From Actinacidiphila paucisporea (lineage in GTDB: Bacteria > Actinomycetota > Actinomycetes > Streptomycetales > Streptomycetaceae), in assembly GCF_900142575.1 (NCBI RefSeq), contig NZ_FRBI01000008.1, positions 226,222 to 290,221 on the forward strand: a DNA stretch of 64,000 bases, in the 5' to 3' direction. The position numbers and the translations under genes were made by a program. Positions 25,763-49,982 of the stretch are shown piece after piece. The notes below the pieces were generated by a model, which had not been told where the DNA came from, did no database searches, and saw only the letters and a list, made by a program, of their open reading frames with translations. The first letter of the stretch is position 1. Every line of letters starts with the position of its first letter.

Positions 25763-25826
25763 GGCTGTTCGCCTGTGCGGCTGTTCGCCTGTGCGGCTGT
25801 TCCCCCGCACGGCTGTTCTCCCCGTG
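25763..25826 (+). repeat. Four tandem 16-bp repeats
   Basis: Copies start at 25763, 25779, 25795 and 25811. The first two are identical (GGCTGTTCGCCTGTGC) and the later two keep GGCTGTTC then diverge. They lie in the 382-bp gap before the PKS operon. They may be a regulator-binding array or simple repeat slippage. Confidence 0.7.
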
Positions 25827-25877
25827 TGCGCGTGAAAATGCAATCGGCGGGAAACAGGGCGGACGTGTCCGCGATTC

Positions 25878-25899
25878 ACCCCTAGCGGATAGTAGGGGT
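25878..25899. promoter_or_regulatory. Inverted repeat ACCCCTA/TAGGGGT upstream of PKS1
   Basis: Perfect 7-bp arms (25878-25884 and 25893-25899) with an 8-bp spacer, about 170 bp upstream of the first PKS start. The size and symmetry suit a dimeric activator such as the LAL-LuxR protein encoded at 56506. A possible -10 (TAGGGT) lies near 25969. Confidence 0.5.
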
Positions 25900-25921
25900 C
25901 ATCCCCGAGAAACCCCCGACA

Positions 25922-25929
25922 AATTGCTC
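25922..25929 (-). promoter_or_regulatory. GAGCAATT motif, reverse orientation
   Basis: Minus-strand GAGCAATT in the PKS promoter region, about 140 bp upstream of PKS1. It is the only copy in opposite orientation to the nearest downstream gene. Confidence 0.3.
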
Positions 25930-26066
25930 GGTCGGATTCAGGGGTTCTGGTGACGGAAGTGTTCTCCGTAGGGTAGTGGTGGGCGCCGTTTTCCCGGGCG
26001 CGCTTGAATTCCACGTGGCTGTTGACGACCGCCCGGTCATTTCCGGGCACGACGAAAAGGCTACCC

Positions 26067-32711
<6,645 letters not shown>

Positions 32712-32732
32712 CCGACAGCGAGGAACGGACAC

Positions 32733-41879
<9,147 letters not shown>

Positions 41880-41890
41880 GGCGGGACAGC

Positions 41891-44332
41891 ATGGACGCCG
41901 ATCAGATCCGCCGGCTGATGGAGGACCAGCTGAAGCACTCCCGCCGCCTCCAGGCCAGAATCCGCGAGCTGGAGGACGAGCGGCACGCCCCGCTGGCCGT
42001 GGTCGGCATGGCGCTGCGGCTGCCCGGCGGGCTCGACTCGCCGGACTCCTACTGGGACTTCCTGCGCGGCGACGGCACCGCCTACCGGCCGATCCCCGCG
42101 GACCGCCCCGGCCTGCGGGCCGTCTACGACCCGGTGCCGGGCAAGCCCGGCCGCTCCTACGTCGACCAGGCCGGCTTCCTCGACGACATCGCCCACTTCG
42201 ACGCCGACTTCTTCGGCATCTCCCAGCGCGAGGCGAAACTCCTCGACCCGCAGCAGCGGATGCTGCTGGAGACCGCGTGGGAGGCGCTGGAGCGCGCCGC
42301 GGTGCCGGTACGCCGCGCCGACCGGCTCAACGTCGGCGTCTACCTCGGCATGATGGCGTCGGAGTACCTGGAGCGCCTGGAGGACCGCGAGGACACCACC
42401 GGCATCGACCCGTACTACACCACCGGCGGTGGGCTGTGCTTCGGCGCCGGACGGATCAGCCACGTGATGGGCTTCAGCGGCCCCGTCCTCAGCGTCGACA
42501 CCGCCTGCTCCTCGTCGCTGACCGCACTGCACCTGGCCGCCCGCGGCCTGCGCAACGACGAGTGCCGCTACGCGCTGCTGTGCGGCTCCAACCTGCTGCT
42601 GTCCGCGAACCTGATGGTCTCGCTCAGCCAGACCAGGGCGCTGTCCCCGACCGGCAGGTCGAAGTCCTTCCTGGCCTCCGCCGACGGCTACGGCCGCGGC
42701 GAGGGCGTCGGCGTGCTGGTCCTGATGCGGCTGGCCGACGCCGAGCGGGAGGGCCGCCCGGTGCTCGCCGTGCTGCGCGGCACCGCCGTCAACCACGACG
42801 GCGCCGCCTCCGGGCTCACCGCCCCCAACGGCCCCGCCCAGCAGGAGGTGATCCGCGCCGCGCTCGCCGACGCCCGCGTCGACCCGGCGGAGATCGGCTG
42901 GATCGAGGCGCACGGCACCGGCACCGCGCTGGGCGACCCCATCGAGGTCGGCGCGCTCGACGGGGTGATCGGCGAGGCGGTGCGGCAGCGCGGCTTCCCG
43001 CTGCCGATCGGCAGCGTCAAGTCCCGGCTCGGCCACCTGGAGGCCGCCTCCGGCATCGCCGCGCTCATCAAGACCGTGCTGATGCTGCGGCACGGCGAGA
43101 TCCCGGCCGCGGCGGGGGAGGACGACGGCCCGCTCAACCCGCACATCCCCTGGGAGACCACGGGCTTCACCGTGCCGCGCGCCAACCAGCCCTGGCCCGA
43201 GCAGCTGCCGCGGCGGATCGCCGGCGTCAACTCCTTCGGCATGAGCGGCACCAACGCGCACGCCCTCCTGGAGGCGTACGAACCGGCCGCACGCGGCGGG
43301 CAGCCGGCGTCCGGCGAGGACATCGAGGACGGCGGTCCTGACCTGCTCACCGTCTCCGCGAAGGACCCGGCGGCGCTCGCGATCCTCGCCGGGCGGCTCG
43401 CCGACCGGCTCCGCAAGGGCGACCCCGGGCAGACCGCTTCGCTGTGCCACACCCTGCGCTGCGGCCGGGCCGCCCACCCGGTGCGGCTCGCCGTCACCGG
43501 CAGCAGCGCCGCGGAGTTGGCCGACGAGCTGGACGCGGCCGTCGAGGGCCTGTCGGACGGGGCCCCGGCGCCGCGGGCCGACCGCACCGCGGCGCCGCGC
43601 GAGGTGACCCTGCTCCCGGGCGCCGACGCCGGCGCGCTGTCCGCGGCGGTGGGCGTCCTCGTCCGGGCCTTCCCCGGGCCGGCGGACGGCGGGTCCCCGG
43701 CCGGGCAACTGGCCGCGCTGCTCGGCCGGTTCGGTCTGCGGATCGCCCTCGGTAGGCAGGACGGCGGCCCGGCCCGGCTGCGCTGGCAGTCCGGCGGTGA
43801 GCGCCACGAGACGCCGCTGACCGGCGGCCGGCCGCAGGACGCGCACCGGATGCTGCTCGCCGCGCTCGGCGAACTGTACGCCGCGGGCGCCGAGTTGCGG
43901 TTCGACGCGCTACGGCCACCCGCCGCGCGGCTGCTCGGCGACCTGCCCACGTACCCCTTCCAGCGGCGCCGCTTCTGGATCGACGAGCCCGCGATGGGCG
44001 GCGCCGCCCGCGACGGCGGCGCCGGTCCCGCGACCCGCGGCACGGACGCACCCGACCCGGTGGACACCGCGGCCGTCGAGGCCTTCCTGCTCGGCCAGTT
44101 GCAGGAGGTGCTGCACTCCGACGAGCCGCTCGACCCGGCGCTGTCCTTCCTGGACGGCGGCGGCGACTCCTTCATCTCGACGCTGTTCATCACCCGCGTC
44201 GAAGAGCACTACACCTTCGGGCTGACCGCCGAGGAGCTGCCGCTCGACCTGCCGCTGACCGAACTGCTCGGCACGCTCGCCAGGGACATCACCGACACCG
44301 CCCTGGCCGACCGGGCGCAGGCCGCCCGATGA
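41891..44332 (+). CDS. Type I PKS, KS-ACP module without AT
   Basis: 813 residues from ATG 41891 (GAGG ten bases upstream); ATG 41876, overlapping the PKS2 stop as ATGA, is possible. The coiled-coil N-terminal docking helix (about 1-30) is followed by KS about 34-460 with TACSSS, EAHGTGT and RLGHLEA, so it should condense. The AT is missing, but a residual linker ends in LPTYPFQRRRFW. The carrier about 729-806 has GGGDSF. No KR, DH or TE, so it adds a beta-keto unit that must be released by another enzyme. Its stop overlaps the thioesterase start (ATGA), which supports coupled function. Confidence 0.92.
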   Translation: MDADQIRRLMEDQLKHSRRLQARIRELEDERHAPLAVVGMALRLPGGLDSPDSYWDFLRGDGTAYRPIPADRPGLRAVYDPVPGKPGRSYVDQAGFLDDIAHFDADFFGISQREAKLLDPQQRMLLETAWEALERAAVPVRRADRLNVGVYLGMMASEYLERLEDREDTTGIDPYYTTGGGLCFGAGRISHVMGFSGPVLSVDTACSSSLTALHLAARGLRNDECRYALLCGSNLLLSANLMVSLSQTRALSPTGRSKSFLASADGYGRGEGVGVLVLMRLADAEREGRPVLAVLRGTAVNHDGAASGLTAPNGPAQQEVIRAALADARVDPAEIGWIEAHGTGTALGDPIEVGALDGVIGEAVRQRGFPLPIGSVKSRLGHLEAASGIAALIKTVLMLRHGEIPAAAGEDDGPLNPHIPWETTGFTVPRANQPWPEQLPRRIAGVNSFGMSGTNAHALLEAYEPAARGGQPASGEDIEDGGPDLLTVSAKDPAALAILAGRLADRLRKGDPGQTASLCHTLRCGRAAHPVRLAVTGSSAAELADELDAAVEGLSDGAPAPRADRTAAPREVTLLPGADAGALSAAVGVLVRAFPGPADGGSPAGQLAALLGRFGLRIALGRQDGGPARLRWQSGGERHETPLTGGRPQDAHRMLLAALGELYAAGAELRFDALRPPAARLLGDLPTYPFQRRRFWIDEPAMGGAARDGGAGPATRGTDAPDPVDTAAVEAFLLGQLQEVLHSDEPLDPALSFLDGGGDSFISTLFITRVEEHYTFGLTAEELPLDLPLTELLGTLARDITDTALADRAQAAR

Positions 44333-45162
44333 ACGGCCGCCAGGCGGTGGCGTCCCGCCCCGAGGACGCCGCGGCCGCCTTCGTCCGCCCCAGGCCCGTC
44401 GCGGAACCGCGGCTGCGGCTGGTGGTGATCCACCACGCCGGCGGCTCGGCGGCCGCGTACTTCCCGCTGAGCCGGCTGCTGCCGCGCGACTGGGACCTGC
44501 TGCTGCTCGACCTGCCGGGGCGCGGCAAGAGCCACACCCAGCCGCCGCTCGCCGACATGGCGCACCTCGCGGCCTGGACCGCGGACCGGATACGCCCCTG
44601 GGCGGCCGGCACGCCGCTGGCCCTGTTCGGCCACAGCCTCGGCGCGGTCGTCGCGCACGAGACGGCCCGCCTGCTGGAGGCGGACGGCGCGGCCCCCGCG
44701 TGGCTCGGCGTGTCCGGCAGGGCCGCGCCCGGCCACCGGGTGCCCGACGGCCTGCCCGACACCGACCTTCCCGACGACGAACTGATGCGGCGGCTCACCC
44801 TGATGGGCGGCATGCACCCGCGGATCGAGGAACTCCCCGACTTCCGGGAGCGCTTCCTGCACCTCGTACGCAACGACCTGCGTGCGGTGGCCGGTTACCG
44901 CCCTGACCCCGCACGGCCGCCGCTCGGCATACCGCTCACCGCGATCGGTGCGACCGACGACCACGTCGCGCCGCCCGGCACCCTGCCCGGCTGGGTCGCG
45001 CAGACCCGGGCGCGGTTCGCCCGGCTGGTCTTCGACGGCGGGCACTTCCACTTCCTGGGCCCGGCCTTCCCCGACTTCGCGGCCCGGCTCGTCCAGGAGA
45101 TCCACCAGGCGCTGCAACCGGCCCAGGCCGGCCGCCAGGCGTTCCACCCCAGCACCGTGTGA
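44329..45162 (+). CDS. Type II thioesterase
   Basis: 277-residue alpha/beta hydrolase of the GrsT/RifR-type editing thioesterase family. HHAGGSAAAYFP near the N-terminus, nucleophile motif GHSLGA near residue 104, and DGGHFHFL near the C-terminus give Ser and His of the triad. Such enzymes remove aberrant acyl groups from carrier proteins. Because no PKS protein here has its own TE, this enzyme could also release the finished polyketide. Starts within the PKS3 stop (ATGA). Confidence 0.93.
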   Translation: MNGRQAVASRPEDAAAAFVRPRPVAEPRLRLVVIHHAGGSAAAYFPLSRLLPRDWDLLLLDLPGRGKSHTQPPLADMAHLAAWTADRIRPWAAGTPLALFGHSLGAVVAHETARLLEADGAAPAWLGVSGRAAPGHRVPDGLPDTDLPDDELMRRLTLMGGMHPRIEELPDFRERFLHLVRNDLRAVAGYRPDPARPPLGIPLTAIGATDDHVAPPGTLPGWVAQTRARFARLVFDGGHFHFLGPAFPDFAARLVQEIHQALQPAQAGRQAFHPSTV

Positions 45163-45185
45163 ACCCGTCAGGAAGGCTCCGGCTC

Positions 45186-45713
45186 ATGACGCAGCAACCG
45201 ATACCGGACATACGTCCGCTGATGAGCGCGTTTCCGACCGGCGTGTCGGTCATCACCTCGCTGGCACCCGACGGCGTACCGTGGGGGATGACCTGCACCT
45301 CGCTGTGCAGCGTCGCCCTCGACCCGCCGACCCTGCTGGTCTGCCTGCGGCGCGGCAGCCCGACCCTGCAGGCCGTCCTGGACAGCGGTGCGTACACCAT
45401 CAACCTGCTGCACCAGGCCGCCCGGAGCACCGCGGAGCTCTTCGCCTCCGGCGCCACCGACCGCTTCGAGCGGACCCGCTGGGCGATGCAGGACCCCGCC
45501 TGCGGCCCGCACCTGGTCGAGGCGGCGCACACCATCGCCGACTGCCGCGTCGCCGACGTGCACGAGATCGGCGACCACGCGGTGGTCATGGGCGCGGCCG
45601 TCGCCGTCACCCAGCTGTCCTCGCAGTGGCCGCTGCTGTACGGCATGCGCCGCTACGGGGCATGGGCCGAGTCCGGGCAGGACGTCCACCTCTCCTATGA
45701 CTTCATCTCCTGA
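45186..45713 (+). CDS. NADH:flavin reductase
   Basis: 175 residues of the flavin reductase-like FMN-binding family: MSAFPTGVSVITS near residue 13, the WGMTCTSLCSVALDPP strand-loop that binds flavin, and GDHAVVMGAAV near the C-terminus. It reduces free FAD or FMN with NAD(P)H, supplying FADH2 to two-component enzymes. Three FAD halogenase-like genes lie in the window and no other reductase is visible, so it probably serves them. Start ATG 45186 is 23 bp after the thioesterase stop, and the next gene begins inside its 3' end. Confidence 0.92.
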   Translation: MTQQPIPDIRPLMSAFPTGVSVITSLAPDGVPWGMTCTSLCSVALDPPTLLVCLRRGSPTLQAVLDSGAYTINLLHQAARSTAELFASGATDRFERTRWAMQDPACGPHLVEAAHTIADCRVADVHEIGDHAVVMGAAVAVTQLSSQWPLLYGMRRYGAWAESGQDVHLSYDFIS

Positions 45714-46962
45714 CCGGGCGACCGCCACGGTCGCACCACCGGCTCCCCGGTCCGCGGAACGCCCGCTCCAGCTGACCGCCGCCACGGCCGCGCAGCTGAC
45801 CCTCGACGCGATGTTCGCCAGGGTCGCCGCCCGCAGGCCCGACCACACCGCCGTCCGGGTCGGCTCGGGCCGGCTCACCTACCGGGGCGCGGAGCAGCGC
45901 GCCCGACAGCTCGCGTCGCTGCTGGTGCTCGGCGGCGTACAGCTCGGCGACCCCGTCATCGTCTCCTGCGTCGACCACCGCCGGTCACTGGTGGCGCAAC
46001 TGGCGGTGCTCAAGGCCGGCGGGGTGGTCGTCCCGGTGCCCGCGGGCACACCGGACGCGGCGCTGCGGGACATCGCCGCGCTCAGCGGGGCGCGGACCGT
46101 CCTGTGCGGCCAGGCCCACCGGGCCGCCTGGAAGGGCATCCAGCTGGTGGTGCCCATGGACGACCCCGCCACCTGGCAGCGCGCCGAGGCCGTACGCCCC
46201 GACGACTCGCTGCCCAGGTCCAGCCCGATCGACCCGGCGTATCTCCTGCTCGCCCCCGGTACGGACACCGTGCCCGGACCGACCGGCGAACTCATCGACC
46301 ACCGCGCCTGGCAACTGGCCGCCGCCGCCCGCATCCAGCGGGTCGGTGCCGCCGAGCACGGCGTCGAGATCCGCCAGCCCGCCCCCTGCGGCCCGGTGAC
46401 CCTCGCCGCGATGTGGTGGGCCGTCGCGTCGGCCGGCACGCTCTACTGCGGGCCGCCCGAGGGACCGCTGACCCGCTCGCCGGTCGCCGTGCTCACCCCG
46501 CAGCAGTACGACCGGCTGCTGGTCCCCGGCGCGGCCGGGCCGCGCACCGTCGTCCTCGTCGGCGACCCCTGCCCGGCGGAACTCGCGGCGCGGCACCGGG
46601 CGCTGCTCCCCACGTCCCGGCTGTGGGCGGAGTTCGCGCCGGCCGGCGGGGCGCTGCCGTGGACCGCGCTCGACCTCTCCCACCCGGGCGAGCCGGTGGC
46701 CACCGGCTCCGGCCGGCGCCGGGGCCTGAACGTCGGCGGCGCCGTCGCCGGCGTACGCATCCAGATCCTCGACGAGCGCGGCGCGGCACTCCCCGGCGGC
46801 ATCGGCGAGGTCTGCGCGGTCGGCCCGGCCCTGGCCTTCGACCGCGTCTTCCACCACGCCCCCGGCCGCGCCTTCAACCCCGACCCGGGCCCGGTCCTCC
46901 ACGCCTCCCTCCGGGGCCGCCACACCCCGGACGGCCACCTCACCGTCTTCCCCGCGCCCTAG
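45697..46962 (+). CDS. Truncated, degenerate adenylation-domain protein (probable pseudoenzyme)
   Basis: 421 residues related to AMP-binding/NRPS adenylation domains. The N-terminal half keeps the LKAGGVVVPV (A2) region, and GEVCAVG recalls A6. The ATP-binding A3 loop reads APGTDTVPGPTGE instead of TSGSTGxPKG and lacks its Lys. No GPTE, no TGD and no A8-A10 are seen. The protein ends where the A8 hinge would begin, so the C-terminal subdomain with the catalytic Lys is absent. Codon use is normal and the frame is intact. It starts 17 nt inside the flavin reductase gene, so translation is coupled. Likely non-catalytic: a scaffold, a regulator of a partner A domain, or a gene in decay. Confidence 0.8.
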   Translation: MTSSPDRATATVAPPAPRSAERPLQLTAATAAQLTLDAMFARVAARRPDHTAVRVGSGRLTYRGAEQRARQLASLLVLGGVQLGDPVIVSCVDHRRSLVAQLAVLKAGGVVVPVPAGTPDAALRDIAALSGARTVLCGQAHRAAWKGIQLVVPMDDPATWQRAEAVRPDDSLPRSSPIDPAYLLLAPGTDTVPGPTGELIDHRAWQLAAAARIQRVGAAEHGVEIRQPAPCGPVTLAAMWWAVASAGTLYCGPPEGPLTRSPVAVLTPQQYDRLLVPGAAGPRTVVLVGDPCPAELAARHRALLPTSRLWAEFAPAGGALPWTALDLSHPGEPVATGSGRRRGLNVGGAVAGVRIQILDERGAALPGGIGEVCAVGPALAFDRVFHHAPGRAFNPDPGPVLHASLRGRHTPDGHLTVFPAP

Positions 46963-47179
46963 GCACAGCCCAGGACACCCCAGCGGACCGCCCGCCCGGC
47001 CCGGCTCGCGGACGACCCGCCCCATGCACTCGCCGCCCGAGCCCGCCCCCGACGCGCCGCCGAGCCCGGCGGAAGGGGTGAACTGAGTACGGCTACTCAT
47101 GCCCCGACCCCTACGCCGCCGGGTAGTTTGGGGGAGCGGATCACCTGAAGTGACGTGTGGGCGGGGAGGGGTGGGGGCC
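46963..47179. other. Intergenic boundary after the PKS operon
   Basis: 217 bp between the pseudo-adenylation gene and the next gene set. GC-rich; no clear terminator hairpin, repeat or ORF of its own recognised. A change in gene content here suggests the end of the PKS operon. Confidence 0.5.
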
Positions 47180-47659
47180 GTGACGTTCGAAGCGGAGTGG
47201 GCCGGGATCCAGCGGGAGGTGGCCGGCGGGCCGGTGTTGACGCCGGCGCACGCGGACGCCGGCGGGGGTGGTGGCGGCACGCCCGACGCCACCGGCGGTG
47301 ATGCGGGCATGGCCTCCGACATCGCCGCGTGGAAGGCGGCGGCGAAGGGCGTGGGGACGCTGGCCGAGAACCTGGCGCAGGCGGGCACCAGGCTCTACGA
47401 GGCACAGCAGGGCATGGACACCAGCCTCCAGTTCACCGACTCCACCTTCGAGACGCTGTCGGCCCAGGCCGAGCTGCATCCCACCTGGAGCGGCTACGTC
47501 AGCAGCCTGCTGGCCCGGTGCGCCGCCCTGCAGAAGCAGTTGGAGGCCGCAGGCGCGACGCTATGCGTCAGTGACGACGTGATCAGGTCGGAGTTCGACA
47601 GGCTGGACGACGGCTACCAGGACACCCCGGCCGTCGGCGGTCAGAGCCTGGGGGCCTGA
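47180..47659 (+). CDS. WXG100-like helical protein
   Basis: 159 residues from GTG 47180 (purine-rich GGGGAGGGG upstream). Apart from a Gly/Asp-rich stretch near residues 28-45, it is predicted largely helical (IAAWKAAAKGVGTLAENL, then FETLSAQAEL and LLARCAALQKQLEAAGATL), the pattern of WXG100/ESX-type or DUF1023-partner proteins. It has no signal peptide and lacks a strict WXG. It is three bases from the DUF1023-type hydrolase gene. Such small helical proteins often precede those hydrolases in Streptomyces. Function unknown. Confidence 0.7.
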   Translation: MTFEAEWAGIQREVAGGPVLTPAHADAGGGGGGTPDATGGDAGMASDIAAWKAAAKGVGTLAENLAQAGTRLYEAQQGMDTSLQFTDSTFETLSAQAELHPTWSGYVSSLLARCAALQKQLEAAGATLCVSDDVIRSEFDRLDDGYQDTPAVGGQSLGA

Positions 47660-47662
47660 TCC

Positions 47663-49513
47663 GTGGACGTACCGGCTCTCCACTTCCTCAAGACCCCCCA
47701 GTTCGAGGGCCTGGCCGATGGCTACCGCGCGCTGAGCGACATGGCCGACCAGGGCGGGGGCGACATCGAGAACGGCATCAGCGCGAAGATGCGGGTCGCA
47801 GGGCTGGCAGGCGTCGGCGCGGACGCGGCCCACCGCCAACTCAGCGAGGTTGCACTGAACTTCCACTACATACGGGTGGAATGCGGCCTGGTCAGCACGG
47901 CCTTGCGGGCCTTCGTCTCCGATATCGGTCCGGCCAAGGCGAAGTTCGACGCGGCCGTCGCGGACGCGGCGACCCACGGGTTCACCGTCGGAGACGACGG
48001 CTCGGTCGCGTACCCGGAGGGTGGCGAGGACAAGGGAAAGCCCGTCGCGGGCGGTACGGCGACGAGCGTGGCGGATCCCGCCGCCCGCGCGATCTCCCAC
48101 CAGGCCGCCCACTTCGACCCCAACCCGCATCACGCCGTGGCCCAGGACATCGCCGAGCGGATCTCCGACGCGCTGCGCGAGGCCACCTCGGCCGACGAGA
48201 AGTGGGCGCCGCAGTTGCGCAAGCTGATGGCCGACGACGATCTGACGGTCTCGGCGGCGGACTGGGCCGACGCCCAGAAGGACATGCAGGGCGTCGAGAG
48301 GGACGCCGCGTCCTACCTCAGCCACCTCAAGCCGCCGCCCGGCAACGGCACGCCGCGGGACAACGCGGACTGGTGGAAGAGCCTGTCGCCCCAGGAGCGG
48401 GCCGACTACCTTGCCGCCTACCCCGACCGGATCGGCGCCCTCGACGGCCTGCCCGCGACCGTGCGCGACGATGCCAACCGCACGGTCCTGGCCGAGACCC
48501 GCGGTAAGTACCAGACGCAACTGGACTCGGTCCCGCCGCCGCCTCAGGAGGTGTGGGCCGACATAGCGGACCCGTCGGGCCGCGGGGTGCACACCCCCGA
48601 ATGGACGGTGTGGAATGCGCTGTACGGCGACAGGTACCGCGATCTGGCGCATGTCCGAGGCCGGGTGAACGGGATGAACGCCATACAGGACCGTTTCGAT
48701 GCCACCGGCACCGACGGGCTTCCCGAGGCGTACCTCCTGGGGTTCGACCCTGAGGGGAAGGGCGACGGGAAGGTCATCCTGGCCAACGGTGATCCCGACA
48801 CCGCCGACCACACGGCCGTCTACGTGCCCGGCACGACGTCCAAGCTCGACAAGATCGGCGGTGACATCAACCGGGGGGTGAACCTTTGGCAGGCCAGCCG
48901 TCAACTGGACCCGACGGGCACGGTCTCCACGATCACCTGGTTTGACTACAACGCCCCTGACGACATCCCGGCGGCCACTGGCGACTCGTACGCGCACTCC
49001 GGCGCGCCCCGGCTGCGCAGCTTCCTCGACGGCAACGCGGCAGCCCATCAGGCAGCCACCGGGGGCCACGGACATACCACCCTCATCGGCCACAGCTACG
49101 GCAGCACCCTTATCGGCGACACTGCGAAGTACGATCCCGACAACGACTTCCGCACACCCGACCCGCTGCCCGTCGACGACGTGATCGCGGTCGGTAGCCC
49201 GGGCATGCAGGCCGAGCACCCCGGTGACCTCGGCCTGGACCCCACCCACATGTGGGCGGAGGGCGGGGGCGGTCTCGACCACGTGGTCCGCGACGGCGGC
49301 CGCTTCATGGGCCTCGGTGGCGGAGGAAACATCCCCACCGACCGGGCGTTCGGCGGCAACGTGATGCAGTCGGACGCCGACAACCACAGCGCGTACTGGA
49401 ACATGCACGGCCACCGGCCGTCGGTCAGTCTGGCGAACCAGGCCGCAGTGATCACGGGTCGGTACGGTGACACCCAACTCGTGTACGAGTCGCCGTACGG
49501 AGCACCGAGGTAG
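47663..49513 (+). CDS. DUF1023-type alpha/beta hydrolase
   Basis: 616 residues from GTG 47663. The first half is helical and WXG100-like (LADGYRALSDMADQGG). The second half is an alpha/beta hydrolase: YVPGTTSKL, nucleophile motif GHSYGS near residue 475 and VGSPGM near 512, as in the actinobacterial DUF1023 family. Substrates of the family are not established; lipase or esterase activity is inferred. It is tightly linked to the helical protein before it and to two small paralogous genes after it. The module looks independent of the biosynthetic genes. Confidence 0.9.
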   Translation: MDVPALHFLKTPQFEGLADGYRALSDMADQGGGDIENGISAKMRVAGLAGVGADAAHRQLSEVALNFHYIRVECGLVSTALRAFVSDIGPAKAKFDAAVADAATHGFTVGDDGSVAYPEGGEDKGKPVAGGTATSVADPAARAISHQAAHFDPNPHHAVAQDIAERISDALREATSADEKWAPQLRKLMADDDLTVSAADWADAQKDMQGVERDAASYLSHLKPPPGNGTPRDNADWWKSLSPQERADYLAAYPDRIGALDGLPATVRDDANRTVLAETRGKYQTQLDSVPPPPQEVWADIADPSGRGVHTPEWTVWNALYGDRYRDLAHVRGRVNGMNAIQDRFDATGTDGLPEAYLLGFDPEGKGDGKVILANGDPDTADHTAVYVPGTTSKLDKIGGDINRGVNLWQASRQLDPTGTVSTITWFDYNAPDDIPAATGDSYAHSGAPRLRSFLDGNAAAHQAATGGHGHTTLIGHSYGSTLIGDTAKYDPDNDFRTPDPLPVDDVIAVGSPGMQAEHPGDLGLDPTHMWAEGGGGLDHVVRDGGRFMGLGGGGNIPTDRAFGGNVMQSDADNHSAYWNMHGHRPSVSLANQAAVITGRYGDTQLVYESPYGAPR

Positions 49514-49520
49514 TGAGGAA

Positions 49521-49982
49521 ATGAGCAACGTGTCCGAAGAGTTCGGCTACGAGCCGCGGGTCCGTGCCGCCGGTGCGGTGAAAGAGGAGATCGCCGAACT
49601 GTCGAGTGCCGTACTCGACGTGGCGCGAGTCAGGGCCCGGATAACCGAGGGCGGCCCGCTGGAGTTGCCGTGGGACGCAGGCGTGGACCCCGATGCTTTT
49701 CACAACGTCACGCACCTGTGGTCGCTGTACGGAGTGGGCAACGACGTGCTGGGGCGGGGAATGGCATCGCTCGCCGAACACTTGCCGGAACGCGGCTGGA
49801 CGGTGGTGCGGGACGGTCCCGACTCAAGCCCGAACAGAAACCGAGAGATCCTTGCCACCCACATGGCGACGCACGCCCAACTCCAGGCCCGCTGGATGAA
49901 GGGTCTCGACGGCCACGAACCGCTGATCGCCTTTTCCGTCAACTCGCGTTTCTTCGTGCCGGCACCGGAGGCCGGCCGGTGA
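49521..49982 (+). CDS. Hypothetical protein, cytosolic paralogue of the next gene
   Basis: 153 residues, no signal peptide. N-terminal helical part (VKEEIAELSSAVLDVARVRA), then a domain shared with the next gene: WSLYGVGNDVLGRGMASL, GPDSSPNRNREI and RWMKGLDGHEPLI. The shared region spans about 70 residues. I recognise no named family. It starts seven bases after the hydrolase stop and overlaps the next gene by four bases (GTGA), so the gene pair is co-translated. ATG with GAGGAA upstream. Confidence 0.75.
   Translation: MSNVSEEFGYEPRVRAAGAVKEEIAELSSAVLDVARVRARITEGGPLELPWDAGVDPDAFHNVTHLWSLYGVGNDVLGRGMASLAEHLPERGWTVVRDGPDSSPNRNREILATHMATHAQLQARWMKGLDGHEPLIAFSVNSRFFVPAPEAGR

Noticed and set aside
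25763..25826. CRISPR array
   Set aside because: The 16-bp repeats are directly adjacent with no spacers, and no cas genes are present.
25940..25975. SARP-box direct repeats before PKS1
   Set aside because: GTTCTGG and GTTCTCC repeats are 17 bp apart and only one base from the possible -10; this does not fit the usual 11- or 22-bp spacing.
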